A DNA stretch of 64,000 nt, taken from contig VXIS01000223.1 in the NCBI GenBank assembly GCA_008704415.1, positions 1 through 64,000 of the forward strand. The letters run 5' to 3'. The notes under the pieces were generated by a model. The model searched no databases and had not been told where the DNA came from. It saw only the letters and a program-made list of their open reading frames with translations. Position numbers and translations under genes: made by a program. The DNA is from Sphaerosporella brunnea. Lineage: Eukaryota > Ascomycota > Pezizomycetes > Pezizales > Pyronemataceae. Positions 47,277 to 58,954 of this stretch are shown one piece after another (within the stretch, counting starts at the first letter, position 1; every line of letters begins with the position of its first letter).

Positions 47277-50200
47277 AGGCAGGTGTCGCTCGCGACCAGC
47301 AGTGCCAACAAAAGCTCAGGAGAGTGTCGCCCACTTGACGAAGATGCCGGTGCTGCCATTCATCAATGTCAGATCTTCCCACACTTTCTCCCAGAAACCT
47401 ATCCAGCCTCACCGCAAAATAAACTCTGGCTCGACGCTGGCCGTGTGTGGGGTTCTAGATTTTCAGACACTCGTCTATCGAGATTGTAATACCAAATACT
47501 CTTTCCAAGAGGAGGAGGAGCATTCGCGAAAGGGAATATAATCCCCCGGAAAACTGCTTATGTTCTGTAACTTATTTTGCCGTTTCGAATGCCCTGCAGG
47601 AAGGCATGTGCCTTATGGGAATTGCAATTGAAGCCGGTGAGACGCACAGTCACCGCTGTCACTGAGAGGACAGGGCTGGAGAAGATCAAGTTGGTCTAGA
47701 ACGTTCACGTCTCTTGGTGAATCAGTACCCAAGAAGGGGCGAATTGCCATAATCAGGTGTAGAATACAGACCAATACTACAAGACCAGTAAATGACATCG
47801 TGGGTGACGTGGTCCGCAACTCTCTACCAGCGATTCACTAATGATCACTCGATATTTGATCAGGAACCGGCGGCGGTCAACCACGTAGAACCCGCACCAC
47901 GACGAGGCAATTGCATACAGCCGTTGTGGTAACCATCCATCTGCGTAGGTACTGGCGTCGTTTGAAAACGTAGGCGGTAAAGACCTGGACCGCGACCACA
48001 TGTATGGCAAATCGTTTTCTTGAAGGCCTAGAGGGAGGCCTGAGATTACCGGTGATGGCCATTGACTCCCTGCAGCTGGTTATGGCCAGCCTTCGTCATC
48101 GCAAGTAGGTAGGCTCCAGCCTTACGATCTGATGTTTACGTAATTACACGTGTATGCTTTTTACAAGGAATGAATGGCGAGCTGTAAGCATCGCTGAAGA
48201 ATTGCTCTGCTGAGTGGGGATGTTGCCGCCGTTTCTGCAACAAGAAAATATGGGTAATGCTACATGATTGGCGCAGTGCTGCCTGGAACATGGTAGACGA
48301 CCCAAAAGTTGTCGTGCGCCGTGCCAGGCGGATAGGTATGCCAACTAACAACAACAACAACAACAACTATGAGTTGTCTGTCTTAAGCTTGAGAGACACA
48401 GTAAGAAGATCACCGGAGGAAGAACCAGATAGGTACCTAAACCGATAGCTTCATGTAGAGTAGCAAGACATTTTGGCTGACGGCTACAGTTACTCGTGTC
48501 AGCGAACACACCCCGCACCGCACCGAAAAATATGGCAACCAAGAGAGCTGCTGCTGTTGACTTGTCACTTCCGCGCACCAGGATCTTGGATACACGCTGA
48601 TCCGGAGAGGGATCGTTCCTACGCCCGGGATCCCGACGAATGGAGATATTCTCAATGGTCACGCTGCAGATGTAGATTTGCTGGCAACTCTGTATGTTCC
48701 AGGTCAGGGTCTTCCGGCACATTTCGTCATCCGAGGCGCAGCACCATCAGTGGGGCAACCACAACCAAAATTTGCCTCGCATTTGCGCAGAAAAAAAACT
48801 ATTCGATCATGGGAACTGCTTTGATACGTATCATAAGCTTTGCCCCGCAATTAATGAACGATTGGGTCCAATTGCAAGTGCAGCGGTCAGCAGCTCTGTT
48901 CTAAACTCATTGAAAAGTTTTTCTGCTCGCGCCCCATCTGAATCGATGCGGTTTTTGGTTTGTCCGTAACTTTTTTCCTTTTTTTTCCTTTTTTTTTTTT
49001 GAGAAATGGACTGTATTTTGTGAAAGCCGCGCAATTCTGGGGAACCGAAATTTTGTGAAAGTTCTCTATGGATCCAGCAGGCAGGTATCATAACGAACGA
49101 ATGTCCTCAATCCAGCCGCATGCACGTGGCTGAGGCAACCGTGTTAAGTACCTAGGCAGAGAAGACTGCCTATCCAGCGCGGTTGTGCATATTTTGGCCA
49201 CGCTTTTTCCTGCCGCCCATGAATAGAAGTACGGAGCATACGGAGCATTACGGACGGAGCGGACCAGGCATTCGAAACCTCGCCAATGAATGGCTGACTG
49301 CTTGCCGAAACACGAACTCCTTCGAACGCACAGCCTGTTGCGCTGCGCGGGGGAGTTTTTTTTAACCTGCAAGAGCCGATGCAACACATCGCGATGCGCG
49401 TGGCCATTCTTGGAAAACTCTCCTGCAAGTAAATAAAGTTTGCCAAGGGGTTGTCCAATTAACCGCCAGAGGCGACGCTGCGACAAGCCCCCACGAAGCC
49501 GGCAACAATAGCAGCAAGCAGCGGACACGCAGCAATCCGGATTTTGCTTTGTTTTGTGTTGTTTCGCTGGTGGGCTCAGCTTTGGATTGCGCTGCGAGTT
49601 TCCAGTCCAGCATCCAGTGAGACGTCGACGTGCAAGTACCATTTGCTGCACTTCTCTCACTAATTATTCCTCCAGACATGCTCTTCCACATCAGCGCCTC
49701 CTTACCGCCCTAATTATCGCAATCTCCCGGCACTTACTAGCTACATGTAGGCACCTATTCAGCTATAGCGCTGTGCTCTTGGAGGCATACCTGCATGCGC
49801 CTCCGCAGTGCGATCGAAGCCCCCAGAGATCACTCCTCACAGCAAGAAGTCCGGTGACCGTCCCTCTCCGCGCGCGCTCATTTTCTTACACTGCATGATG
49901 GACAACAAAAAAAGGACGAATCCCAGGACGCCGTGTTGCATTGGTTGCGAATCAACGAACGGCTGGCAGGCCGATCTGATGATGGCACGCAGAAATGTTG
50001 GGGTAACGAACACAAACCGACGAATCGGGATTCCGGTCACGGTGTACGAACTACTTTGAGCGTGCTTCAAGGAGGTGTGCCGGCGGGGCGGGAGGAAACC
50101 CCTTGGCCAGGTCAGGGGGGGGGGGGGGTGGGGTGGTGGGTGGGTGGTGGGAGCTAGCGGTGCGGTCGGGCGGTCGAATGGCTCGGGCCGCACGAAGGCG

Positions 50201-51098
50201 GGCGGGAGGAGGGGAAGAAGGAGAGAGCAGTTTTGTTCGAACGGAACAGTTTTCATTCGGGGTTGGGAATGAAGTTGAAATAAAGTAGGAATGATCATTT
50301 CGCTTCTCCCCGCCTGGCGCGTTCTGGACGGGGCAGAGAACCCTTTGTGTCACCAAACACCATTTGTTTCACCCAAGTGGCTAATTGTTCGGCTTGTCAT
50401 ACAAACGACAGCAAACCCCAATGGCAGCAACGCACGAAGCAGCGAACGAAACGCGGCAAATGCCGACTTCTCTCCCCAATTGGTCGTTTCTCCTTTCCCT
50501 CTTGCTGCGCGAAGCACTATTTTGGAGCGCGGGCATTGTATTCAGCCGGACAGCGGTGTCCGTCACTAAACATGGAGCTCTGGGCAAGCGCCGTGGTTCG
50601 ACAAAAAAGCAGATCCCCCATGGCCCCCCAAAGTTATGCCCCCCCCCCCCCCAAAAACAACTCTCCACCGCCCGCCAAACCGCTTTTCGCCCTGCAGTCA
50701 ACATTTAGATCTCACACGACACCGGATTGTGGCTGGAACCTGGCTGGACATGCCCGTACTGCATAAGACCGTCGCCCAAAGCGCAGCAACCAGAGGCTGG
50801 TTGGTTAGGCTGAACCGCGGGCTGCTGCATACTAAACAGTACGTGTTCCTGCATTGACAGCTAGCCGCACTGGTCATCACTACCACCACAACACTTCTTA
50901 AGCGGCAACTTCGCATCGACTTTCGAGATGTGCACCGTTTCGCCTTTTCTATACCTACTCAAAAACAAAAAAAAAACACACATATCCTGCTGCCCTTCGA
51001 GCAGCCCGGCCGCCCGACGAAAGAGACCTATCTAATAACATAGTATTTCTAATAATACCACCACACCCGCTTCCTTTCCACCCCCCACCATCGTCGAT
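47277..51098. other. Gene-poor 3.8-kb stretch upstream of the PAM2/ankyrin gene
   Basis: It holds an (AAC)n run at about 48,349-48,369, a T-rich tract near 48,970-49,000, a G13 tract near 50,117-50,129 and a C14 run near 50,639-50,652. Overlapping frames on both strands lack family features. The last 150 bp probably contain the promoter and leader of the next gene. Confidence 0.4.
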
Positions 51099-53866
51099 AT
51101 GGCTCGGGTACGTTCGTTCTTCGCGAGTCTATCATGCCGACGAAAAGATAAAGATACCGATAAAAACTCAAAATCCCTACCTCCGCTCGCGCGGGTGAGC
51201 TCAAATGCTAGTAAGAAGGGTACAACACGGGCGGTGGTGGCTGCCCTTCCGAGATTGTCGATCCAGTCCGCGTCAAACTCGACATTGCGGCGGCCAGCTG
51301 AAGGGTGAGGATTCAGATGTTACCGTATCTAGGCTCGTGGAATACCGTTACTGATACAACGCGTGCAGATACCAAGGCTCTATCGGACCGCAGTCATGCA
51401 TCACGGACTCCACCGCAGTGCCCGCTGCGGCGGCCCCCAAACCTACAACAGTATCACAGCCTGAAGTCACGAGCAGTAAAGATGTTTCAGTTGCAAAGGA
51501 CATCGTGTAAGTTGTATCGAAACAATTGTTGAACGCGTAGCTGATCTCGTAACAGAAACACAGAAAGCGCGTCGACAGCTCAGGCGAAAGCCGAGCCGGC
51601 GGCCCAACAATCGGTTTCCGAGGTGGCTACGGTGGCTACGGTGGCTGAGGTGGCTGAGGTGGCTGCGACTCCCGTCACTGAGGTTACCCCGGCGGTGACA
51701 CAAAAGGCGGCAACTATCCCCGATTCGGTGGTCGAGACCGAAGCACCCAACACCGAGGCTGAAGCCCTACCGGAGCCGGACGAAGCAGCACCTACAGTCA
51801 CGACGGTCCAGTATGAGAACAAAGAAAGCTCTGTCGACCTCCCTCAACCGGCAGAAACGTCGATAGTTCAGTATGAGGAATTGCTACAGCCCAATCCGGC
51901 TGGTCTGGAGGATGTGGCGGAGATCTCAACGGCGCAGGCTGAACAGAGTAATGTGACGATGGCTACAGCCACGTCGGAGCCGACATCTCTGCATTCACCG
52001 AGTTCCAGCGTGTATTCCACCGCGGAAGAGCACAGCCTAAAGACTGTCGAGACGAATGATACAGTTGGGTCGGACTCGGAACCGAAGCCGACGGCGATCT
52101 CTTCGAGCTCAAGCATCTATTCCGCCTCGGCACCCAGTGTCAAGGCTGTTGAGGTCCTTTCGGAAGAGTCAAGCACCCCCAGCGCCCAAGCCGACGTTTC
52201 GCCTGCGGATGAGCCGGTTAAGCCGAGCACCCCTGTTGAGGAGTTTGCGCCTGCCGAAGTCGAGGCACAGATATTCAATGAGATGGCTACGCATCCGTAC
52301 CACACCCCGCCACGAACTCCTGTTCGGTCCGAGGCCGTGGACTTCGGCAGCGCGCCGGTCACCCCTGCTACTGAGCGTTACCCGCGCATGGCTGTCATCG
52401 ATACACCCCGCAAGCAGCAGGAAATGAAGCCATGTGTTTTGTTCCCTACCGATTCCCCCAATCCCGAGACACAACTGTTCAAGGAGATGTCGCAGTCATG
52501 TGAAACTCCCGCACGACCTGTCCCTACCACTGCGGATAACACCCCGTGCCCCCCATCCAGGACCGAGCGTCCAGTTCGGCGCTCGACTTCCCCGTTCAAC
52601 CCCGGGGCGCCGGCATTTGTCCCTGGCTCTGGACGTAATAGTCCTAGCCCTAGTCGCATCAATCCTGCTGCACCTGTATTCATTCCTCGTGGGCCCCGTG
52701 CTGGACGTAGTAGTCCCAGCCCTGGCCGCATCAACCCTACTGCAGCTACGTTCATTCCACGTGGGCCTCGTGCTGGACGTAGTAGTCCCAGCCCTAATCG
52801 CACAAACTCGTCTGCTCCGCCAAATGCGCCTCGTGGTCCCCGTGCTGGACGCAGCAATGGGCGCATCAACCCCACAGCGACAGCGTTCGTGCCTGGTTCC
52901 GGACGTAGCAGTCCCAGCCCCGTGCGTATTAACCCCGCGGCGCCTGCGTTTGTGCCCCGTTCGGCAGGTAGCAGCCCCACCCGGATCAATCCTGCGGCTC
53001 CCCCGTTTACGCCTCGCACGCGACGTAGCAGCCCCCCTGGGCGTATCAACCCGACGGCCCCAGCATTCGTGCCTGGTTCTGGACGTAGCACTCCTAGCCC
53101 CGGGCAGATTAAGATTAATCCGGCAGCGCCCGCGTTCGTGCCCGGTGTCGTGCAGGGGAAACCGCCATATGCTTCAGCATACACGGGGGGGCGTCCCAAC
53201 GGCGTGCCGATTGCGCCTGCAGCGATGACGCACGAGTATATGGCCAACAGCAACCACTTGGTCGATGCTATCATGAAGGGCGATACATCCATGGTCCGCA
53301 CGATGCTGTCCCAGAGGCACTTGGACTTGAACGCACCCAACGAGCACGGACAGGTTCCCGCGGTTCTGGCTCTGGAGATCTTCATGTTCACGGCGCACGC
53401 CAATGACGAAATCTTGAGGATGCTGCTCAGCCGCCACGATCTGGCGATCAACCAGTTCCACGGGAAGGAAACGCTGCTCCAGACGGCGGTACATTACAAC
53501 CACGAGGCGACCGTGGCGCTACTCCTGCAGCGTCGCGATCTTGATGTCAACGCAGCGCTGTCGGCGGGTGCGACGGCACTGCAACTGGCAGTGGCATGTG
53601 GATATGAGGGGGTGGTTGCACAGCTGCTCCGGAGGGATGATCTTGATGTGAACAAAGGCACCCCGTCGACGGGTGCGCCGATTCACGTTGCCATCAGGCA
53701 TGGGTGGAGGGGGATCATAGAGAGATTGGTTCAGCGGAGGGATTTGAACGTCAACTGCCTGGATGCGCAGGGCAAGTCGCCGCTAAAGTTGGCGGTGGAG
53801 AAGGGCGAGGTCGAGATAGTGCGGGTGTTGCGTAGCAGGCGGGATTTGTGTGTCGATTTCCGGTAA
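51099..53866 (+). CDS. Protein with eight PAM2-like motifs and C-terminal ankyrin repeats
   Basis: Exons 51099-51304, 51369-51506 and 51556-53866 join in phase to 884 aa. Residues 1-450 are disordered, rich in Ala, Glu, Thr, Ser and Pro. Residues about 460-645 hold eight copies of a motif of the form (I/F)NPxAxxFxP, for example RINPAAPVFIP and RINPTAPAFVPG, plus one decayed copy (RTNSSAPPNAP), separated by GRSSPSP-type spacers. This matches PAM2 (LNPxAxxFxP), the peptide bound by the MLLE domain of poly(A)-binding protein, with the essential Phe kept in all eight. Residues about 670-880 form ankyrin repeats of the LLxRxDLxVN style. Inferred role: multivalent ligand of PABP in mRNA handling. 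Not described by any family name I know. Confidence 0.85.
52594..53145 (+). repeat. Tandem PAM2-like coding repeat array (8 intact, 1 decayed)
   Basis: The coding repeats are of about 60-80 nt each, centred on ATCAACCC(C/T)NC-like DNA encoding INPxA, with a conserved Phe three residues after the Ala. The fourth unit of nine has lost both the Pro and the Phe. Spacers vary from 12 to about 25 residues. Confidence 0.9.
53230..53860 (+). other. Ankyrin-repeat domain of the PAM2 protein
   Basis: Five to six repeats are readable: LVDAIMKGDTSMVRTML, ILRMLLSRHDLAIN, LLQTAVHYNHEATVALLLQR, ALQLAVACGYEGVVAQLLRR, PIHVAIRHGWRGIIERLVQR and PLKLAVEKGEVEIVRVL. The domain ends ten residues before the stop. 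Confidence 0.85.
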
Positions 53867-55715
53867 AGACCAGGCGACGGAATGGAAGGAAGCGGAGGAG
53901 GAGGGATTTTTGGGTAGGTAGTGCCGCCGCTCCGGATCTGCGGCTTAACGTCCCGTCCAGGGCGGATAAAGGCCTTATCCTATCTGAATGCGAGATCGAC
54001 CGTCGAGTCGAAGCAGGGATCGGAGTTTTGGAGTTATCATGTCTGTTTTTTTTGTTATTGATTGATTGTTATGTTTTTTTTTTTTTGACTCCAAGGATGG
54101 AAATGCCGTGCAGGATGGGAATGAGTAATGGAAGAAGAGCAAGCAAGCGGATGGGATATGAACGAAGTTAGAGATGGATAATGTGACTACATCAGTAGTA
54201 TCTAGTAGTAGGAAATACATAGAGCAATGCATTCAAAGAAGAATCGACTTCTTTTGCGACTTTGACCTCTTTCTTTCCCTCGTCTTTTTTTTTGTGTCCG
54301 TGCTTTGGTCTCTTCTCAACTACCGATCAGGTCAGGTGAAAACAGCATTGAAGCATCAGAACTCAGACCCCGGTGGGTGGACCTCCAATGCACGCTCGTG
54401 TATGCTATTGTTTACAGCGGGGAGCTTCATAGCAGGATGGAGATAGTGCCGTGCGTGACGTTTGTCGGATCCACCAAGTACCCTGCAAGCAGTAACTAAC
54501 TAGCGGCGGCGGCGGCGGGCGGCGGTATGTAAATAGTATTCTACTCAGGCGCCAGACACTCGGACTTTGCGCAGCTTCACCTGGTTGCGTGCGCCCCTCA
54601 CATATAACTTCTGTGTATCCTGCTTTTTGAGCCTGCCGAGTTTTCCGAAACGTCCGCGTGGCACAAGTCCCATCGGAGGTGTGCTCTTTGAGGGGATTAG
54701 CATTGATTCCTTGCTTGTTGAATGTCGGCACAGTTACCAGTCGCGAGAGCTCCGACACAGGTTTTTTTGAAGTAAGGGGGACGTCTAGCTCATCTACTCT
54801 ATGGCGGGATCCCTCGCTTTGTCTCGCTCGCTCTCCAAGAAAGCGAGTGAGCTCGGATTTTAGTAAAACTCCGAGAATCCGAGACCGCCGCATTTGCCGT
54901 CGCCGCATCGTATCTATGATGATGATGACGATGAATGATGATCCCCAGGGTTGGACGACTAGTGGGGCTAAAGATGTCTCGGAACCAGTGCTCGAGAAAA
55001 AAGAGGAAGACGCTGAACAACTTTGATGCTCAAGCGTCGTCGTTTGTATCTCGTAACTCGAGTACATAGTCGTCGCACCGCATCTCGGGGTTTCTGGCAT
55101 TTCGGTCCGGAGTTTTCGTGTGTTGCCGTTGCCGTGTCTTCCACGGCGACCGGAAGGACGAGCTTTGGTGGGCCGCAACGGCAACGGCTTCCCCTCCTCG
55201 CCCCCCGGTCATGGCCCCCGGTCGCTATCCGTTCAGACAAGCTTTGACGGAATATCGGGTGGCTCGGCTCGGCAACGCGTGCCGCCAACCCCCGCCGCAT
55301 GACGATGTCGATCCGTGGGGGAACCCCGACAAACCTGGGCCGAGAGACCGAGATATGGCACTACAACCGCGTTGTTGATGGTGGGGTGATGGTGATGATT
55401 GCTGGCTCTGTTCTGGAAGTCTCAGACGCCTTTGGAGACGAGATCAAAAACTGAGATCGGCTGGTATATTCCGATGGTGCCGGTTCCCGCTGTTTATGTC
55501 GTATATATATCGAGACCCTTTCCGTGCGTGGAGGAAGGGTCCTGAATCGCCACTCTTCCAGTTAAAAACTCTGCTGATACCTGTTATTCCTCCTCACCAT
55601 CATCCTCCTCATTTCTATCCTCATCTTCTTCGTAATTGGGTTTTGTATACCACGACCGTAGCTTCTAAGTTCATAGAATCCACCGATTCGTTCCCAATAT
55701 CTCATCATAATCACC
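53867..55715. other. Intergenic 1.85-kb stretch upstream of the A-T-R enzyme
   Basis: It contains T-rich tracts, a short CGG run near 54,506-54,526 and, at about 55,499-55,510, a TATATATA sequence some 205 bp before the next start codon that could serve as a TATA box. The 259-aa minus-strand frame here is judged non-coding. Confidence 0.45.
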
Positions 55716-58700
55716 ATGGCTCCTGCTCAAAAGTTCCGTTCCGTCGACGAGATGTTTCGATCCTGCACAGAGGCCAACCCAGACACCGTGATACTGGGAT
55801 ACCCCTCCACTGGCAACGAGTTCGTCGACTACACCTGCGGCCAGCTCGAGATTATGGTCCAACGCGCGGCTCGGCGGTATAGCAAGGCTCTACCCAAGAT
55901 CCGTAAAACCTCGGATGATCCCCATATCACCGTTGCCGTGTTGGGTGTTACCAACCTGGAGTACATCATCACCTATCTCGCTCTGCAGCGTCTCGGGTTG
56001 ACTTGTTTGTTCCTTTCAACCCGTTTGCAAGAGAATGCGTTCCTGCACCTTTTTGACGCCACTCACTGTGAAGTCGTGTTGGCCCAGCAGAGCTTCCAGG
56101 CTATTATGGAGAGGGCCAAGGCGTTGAAGGAGGATCCGCTGGATATTTTGCCAATGGTCGATTTTGAGTACATTCAGTCGGCCCATAGTGACGATAGAGA
56201 ACCTCTAGTGGCTGAGATTGACCCTGAAAAGGAGACCACCCAGTCTGGATGGATTATCCACAGTTCTGGAAGTATGTTCAGATGTTCTGCCAATGTTTGC
56301 CATACCCGAATGCTGATTGATGAATTCCAGGTACTGGTCTTCCCAAGCCGATATGGCAGACCAACCACGGCAGCATCAGGGCTGCGGAATCGATGACCAT
56401 CCCCTACGATTCGCTCGTGACGCTGCCGCTGTTCCACACCTTCGGACTGTACACCTTGCTCCATGGAATCCGCGACGGTCGCAAGACTTCGTTTTACAAC
56501 GCTGATCTTCCCCTCACCGGACCCAATGTTGTTGCCGCCCTCGAGAGTTCCAAAGCTGATGTTATGTTCACGGTGCCTTACGCGTTGAAGTTGACCGTCG
56601 AGGCGGAAGGTGGCGTGGAGGCCTTGAAGAAGCTGAAGGAGATCGTTTACGGCGGTGCCAGTTGCCCGCAGGAGCTGGGGGACATGTTGACTAGCCAGGG
56701 CGTCAAGCTTTCCAACTACTTCGGCAGCACCGAGGCTGGTTTCATACTCAAATACTGCGACGAGGGTTGGAACTGGCTCTCGCCCATCTCGATTGCTGCG
56801 CCGTTCATCAAGTGGGAGCACGAAGGTGGCGACCTTTACCAGCTTGTGATCCTCCCTGGTTGGCCGTCGCTTGTGATGACGAACCGCGAGGACGGTTCTT
56901 ATGCGACCAAGGATTTGTTTCAGAGGCACCCTGCCAACCCTAACGCCTGGCGGTACATGGATCGATTGGACTCCACCATCGTCCTCAACAACGGAGAGAA
57001 GGCGAACCCTATTCTGCTTGAGAACAACGTCAGGAAGAACCGCTATGTTACCGAAAGCATCGTCTTTGGTGCCGGAAAGCCCACCTTGGGAATGGTCATC
57101 ATCCAGTCAGAGCATGCGGAGGGCATGTCGAGGGAAGAGTTCCTCAAGGTCATGTCCGAAGATCTCGAGCACGGAAACTCCATGGTTCCCGCGTACGCGA
57201 AGGTCTTCCCCGATGCCATCATTCTGAAGCCAGCGGGTACCGCATTCCCAAGGACCGACAAGGGCACTGCGTAAGCAACCCACTTCCCTATTCTATTGGC
57301 AAAACAGTGAGACTGATTTGTCGAATCCAGTATCCGTGCCGCATTCATCAGGGAGTTCCAGCCTGACATCGATGCTTACTACACACAGCTCGAGAGCCAG
57401 GAAGCCAACTCCGGCAAAGACATGTCCGAGGCTGAAATCCGTCAGTTCGTACGCGCGACTGTTGCCAACGCACTTCAAATCCCCGAGGGCGACGTCAAGG
57501 ACGATACCGATTTTTTCTCTCTGGGTCTCGACTCGTTGATGGCCATCGGTGTCCGCCGCAAGCTGGCGCAGGAAGTCAACACCAACGGTAAGGTGCTGGG
57601 TGCAAACGTTGTGTTTGAGAAGCCCAACATTGATGCTCTGACCCGTTTCCTTGTCAGCCTGGGGAACGGTATTCAGGAGAAAGAGCGCTCAGCCGAGGAG
57701 AAAATGGAGGAGCTGGTCAACAAGTACTCGACTTTCACCCGCCACGTCTCGGGTGACGTCCAGGTCGACGGCGAATACGTTGTCCTCACTGGTGCCACCG
57801 GATCTCTTGGTGCATTTATCTTGGCAACTTTGCTTCAGCGACCGACCGTCCAGAAGGTCTACTGCTTCGTTCGCGCTAGAAGCGCGAATGCGGGCCAGGC
57901 AAGAGTCATCAGCGCTCTTGAGAAGGCCCATCGCCTGCAACAGCTCACGGATGCTCAGAAGGCCAAGATCGTTGCTCTTCCAACCGATCTTAGCCAGGCC
58001 ACCTTCGGTTTGAAACAGGAAATGTATGACCAGATCCTGCGCGAAGTGACTGTCGTTATTCACAACGTATGACTGGCCTTTACCCTTCCATCTTTGTATT
58101 CTTGCTGACAACTTCATCAGGCATGGTCCGTCAACTTCAACATGGACGTCACCAGTTTCGAGGAGCAGCACATCCGCGGTACCTGGAACCTGATCAACTT
58201 CTGTTTGTCGTCCCCGCACCGTACTCCGGCCTCCTTCAACTTCATCTCCTCAGTCAGTACCGCGATGAACATGGGCACGAGGACGATCCCTGAGGTGCTC
58301 CCCAAGTTTGGCGACGCGATGCCCATGGGATACGCTCACTCGAAGCTGGTTGCAGAACGCATCTGCACGGTTGCAGCGGCTAAGTCCGATATCGCGGCGC
58401 GTATCCTTCGAGTCGGACAGATTGTTGGTGATACCGAGCACGGCATGTGGAACGCTACCGAGGCTCCTCCATTGACTGTTCAATCGGCCACCACCATCGG
58501 CGCGCTTCCTGTCATCTCCAAGGACGACGAGGAACTCTCGTGGATCCCTGTCGACGTCACCGCTGCCACCATCGTAGACCTTTCGCTCCTCGACCGCCTT
58601 CAGGATGCCCACGTCCCCGCTCGCAACGCTGTTCTCCACGTCTGCCACCCCAAGGTGCTGTACTGGAACCGTGACGTTCTCCCTGCACTCCAGAAGGCCG

Positions 58701-58954
58701 GATTGAAGTTCGAGGCCGTGGACCAGCACGAGTGGGTCAGACGTCTTGAGGCTTCGGAGCAGGATCCGGCAAAGAACCCGCCGATTAAGCTGCTCGACTT
58801 CTTCAAGAAGAGGTACGCGGACGAAACGGTTTCCGAGCCGTACTTTGAGACGGTGGAGTCGTGCAAGTATTCGCCTTCGCTGAGGGAAGCGAAGGAGGTG
58901 GACGCTGAGTTGGTTGGACGGTTCTTGAGGTACTGGCAGGAGAAGTGTTGGTAA
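55716..58954 (+). CDS. NRPS-like adenylation-thiolation-reductase (A-T-R, carboxylic acid reductase type)
   Basis: The enzyme activates a carboxylic acid as an acyl-AMP, loads it on a phosphopantetheine arm and releases it by NADPH reduction as aldehyde or alcohol. Exons 55716-56271, 56331-57270, 57331-58066 and 58121-58954 give 1021 aa. The adenylation domain (about 10-470) has SSGSTGLPK (about 182) and FGSTEAGF. The carrier domain has LGLDSL with the attachment serine at about 567. The reductase (about 648-1010) has TGATGSLG for NADP binding and the Tyr-Lys pair in YAHSK (about 815/819). There is no condensation domain, so no peptide is made. Length and order match ascomycete and basidiomycete adenylate-forming reductases. 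The substrate is unknown and no tailoring gene is adjacent. Confidence 0.93.

Noticed and set aside
49088..49660. Minus-strand frame of 190 aa
   Set aside because: It has Arg/Cys-rich composition, with no motif and no supported splicing.
54405..55184. Minus-strand frame of 259 aa
   Set aside because: The composition is erratic, it includes repeats of Ile and Pro from simple sequence, and it overlaps other frames on both strands. No domain is recognised.
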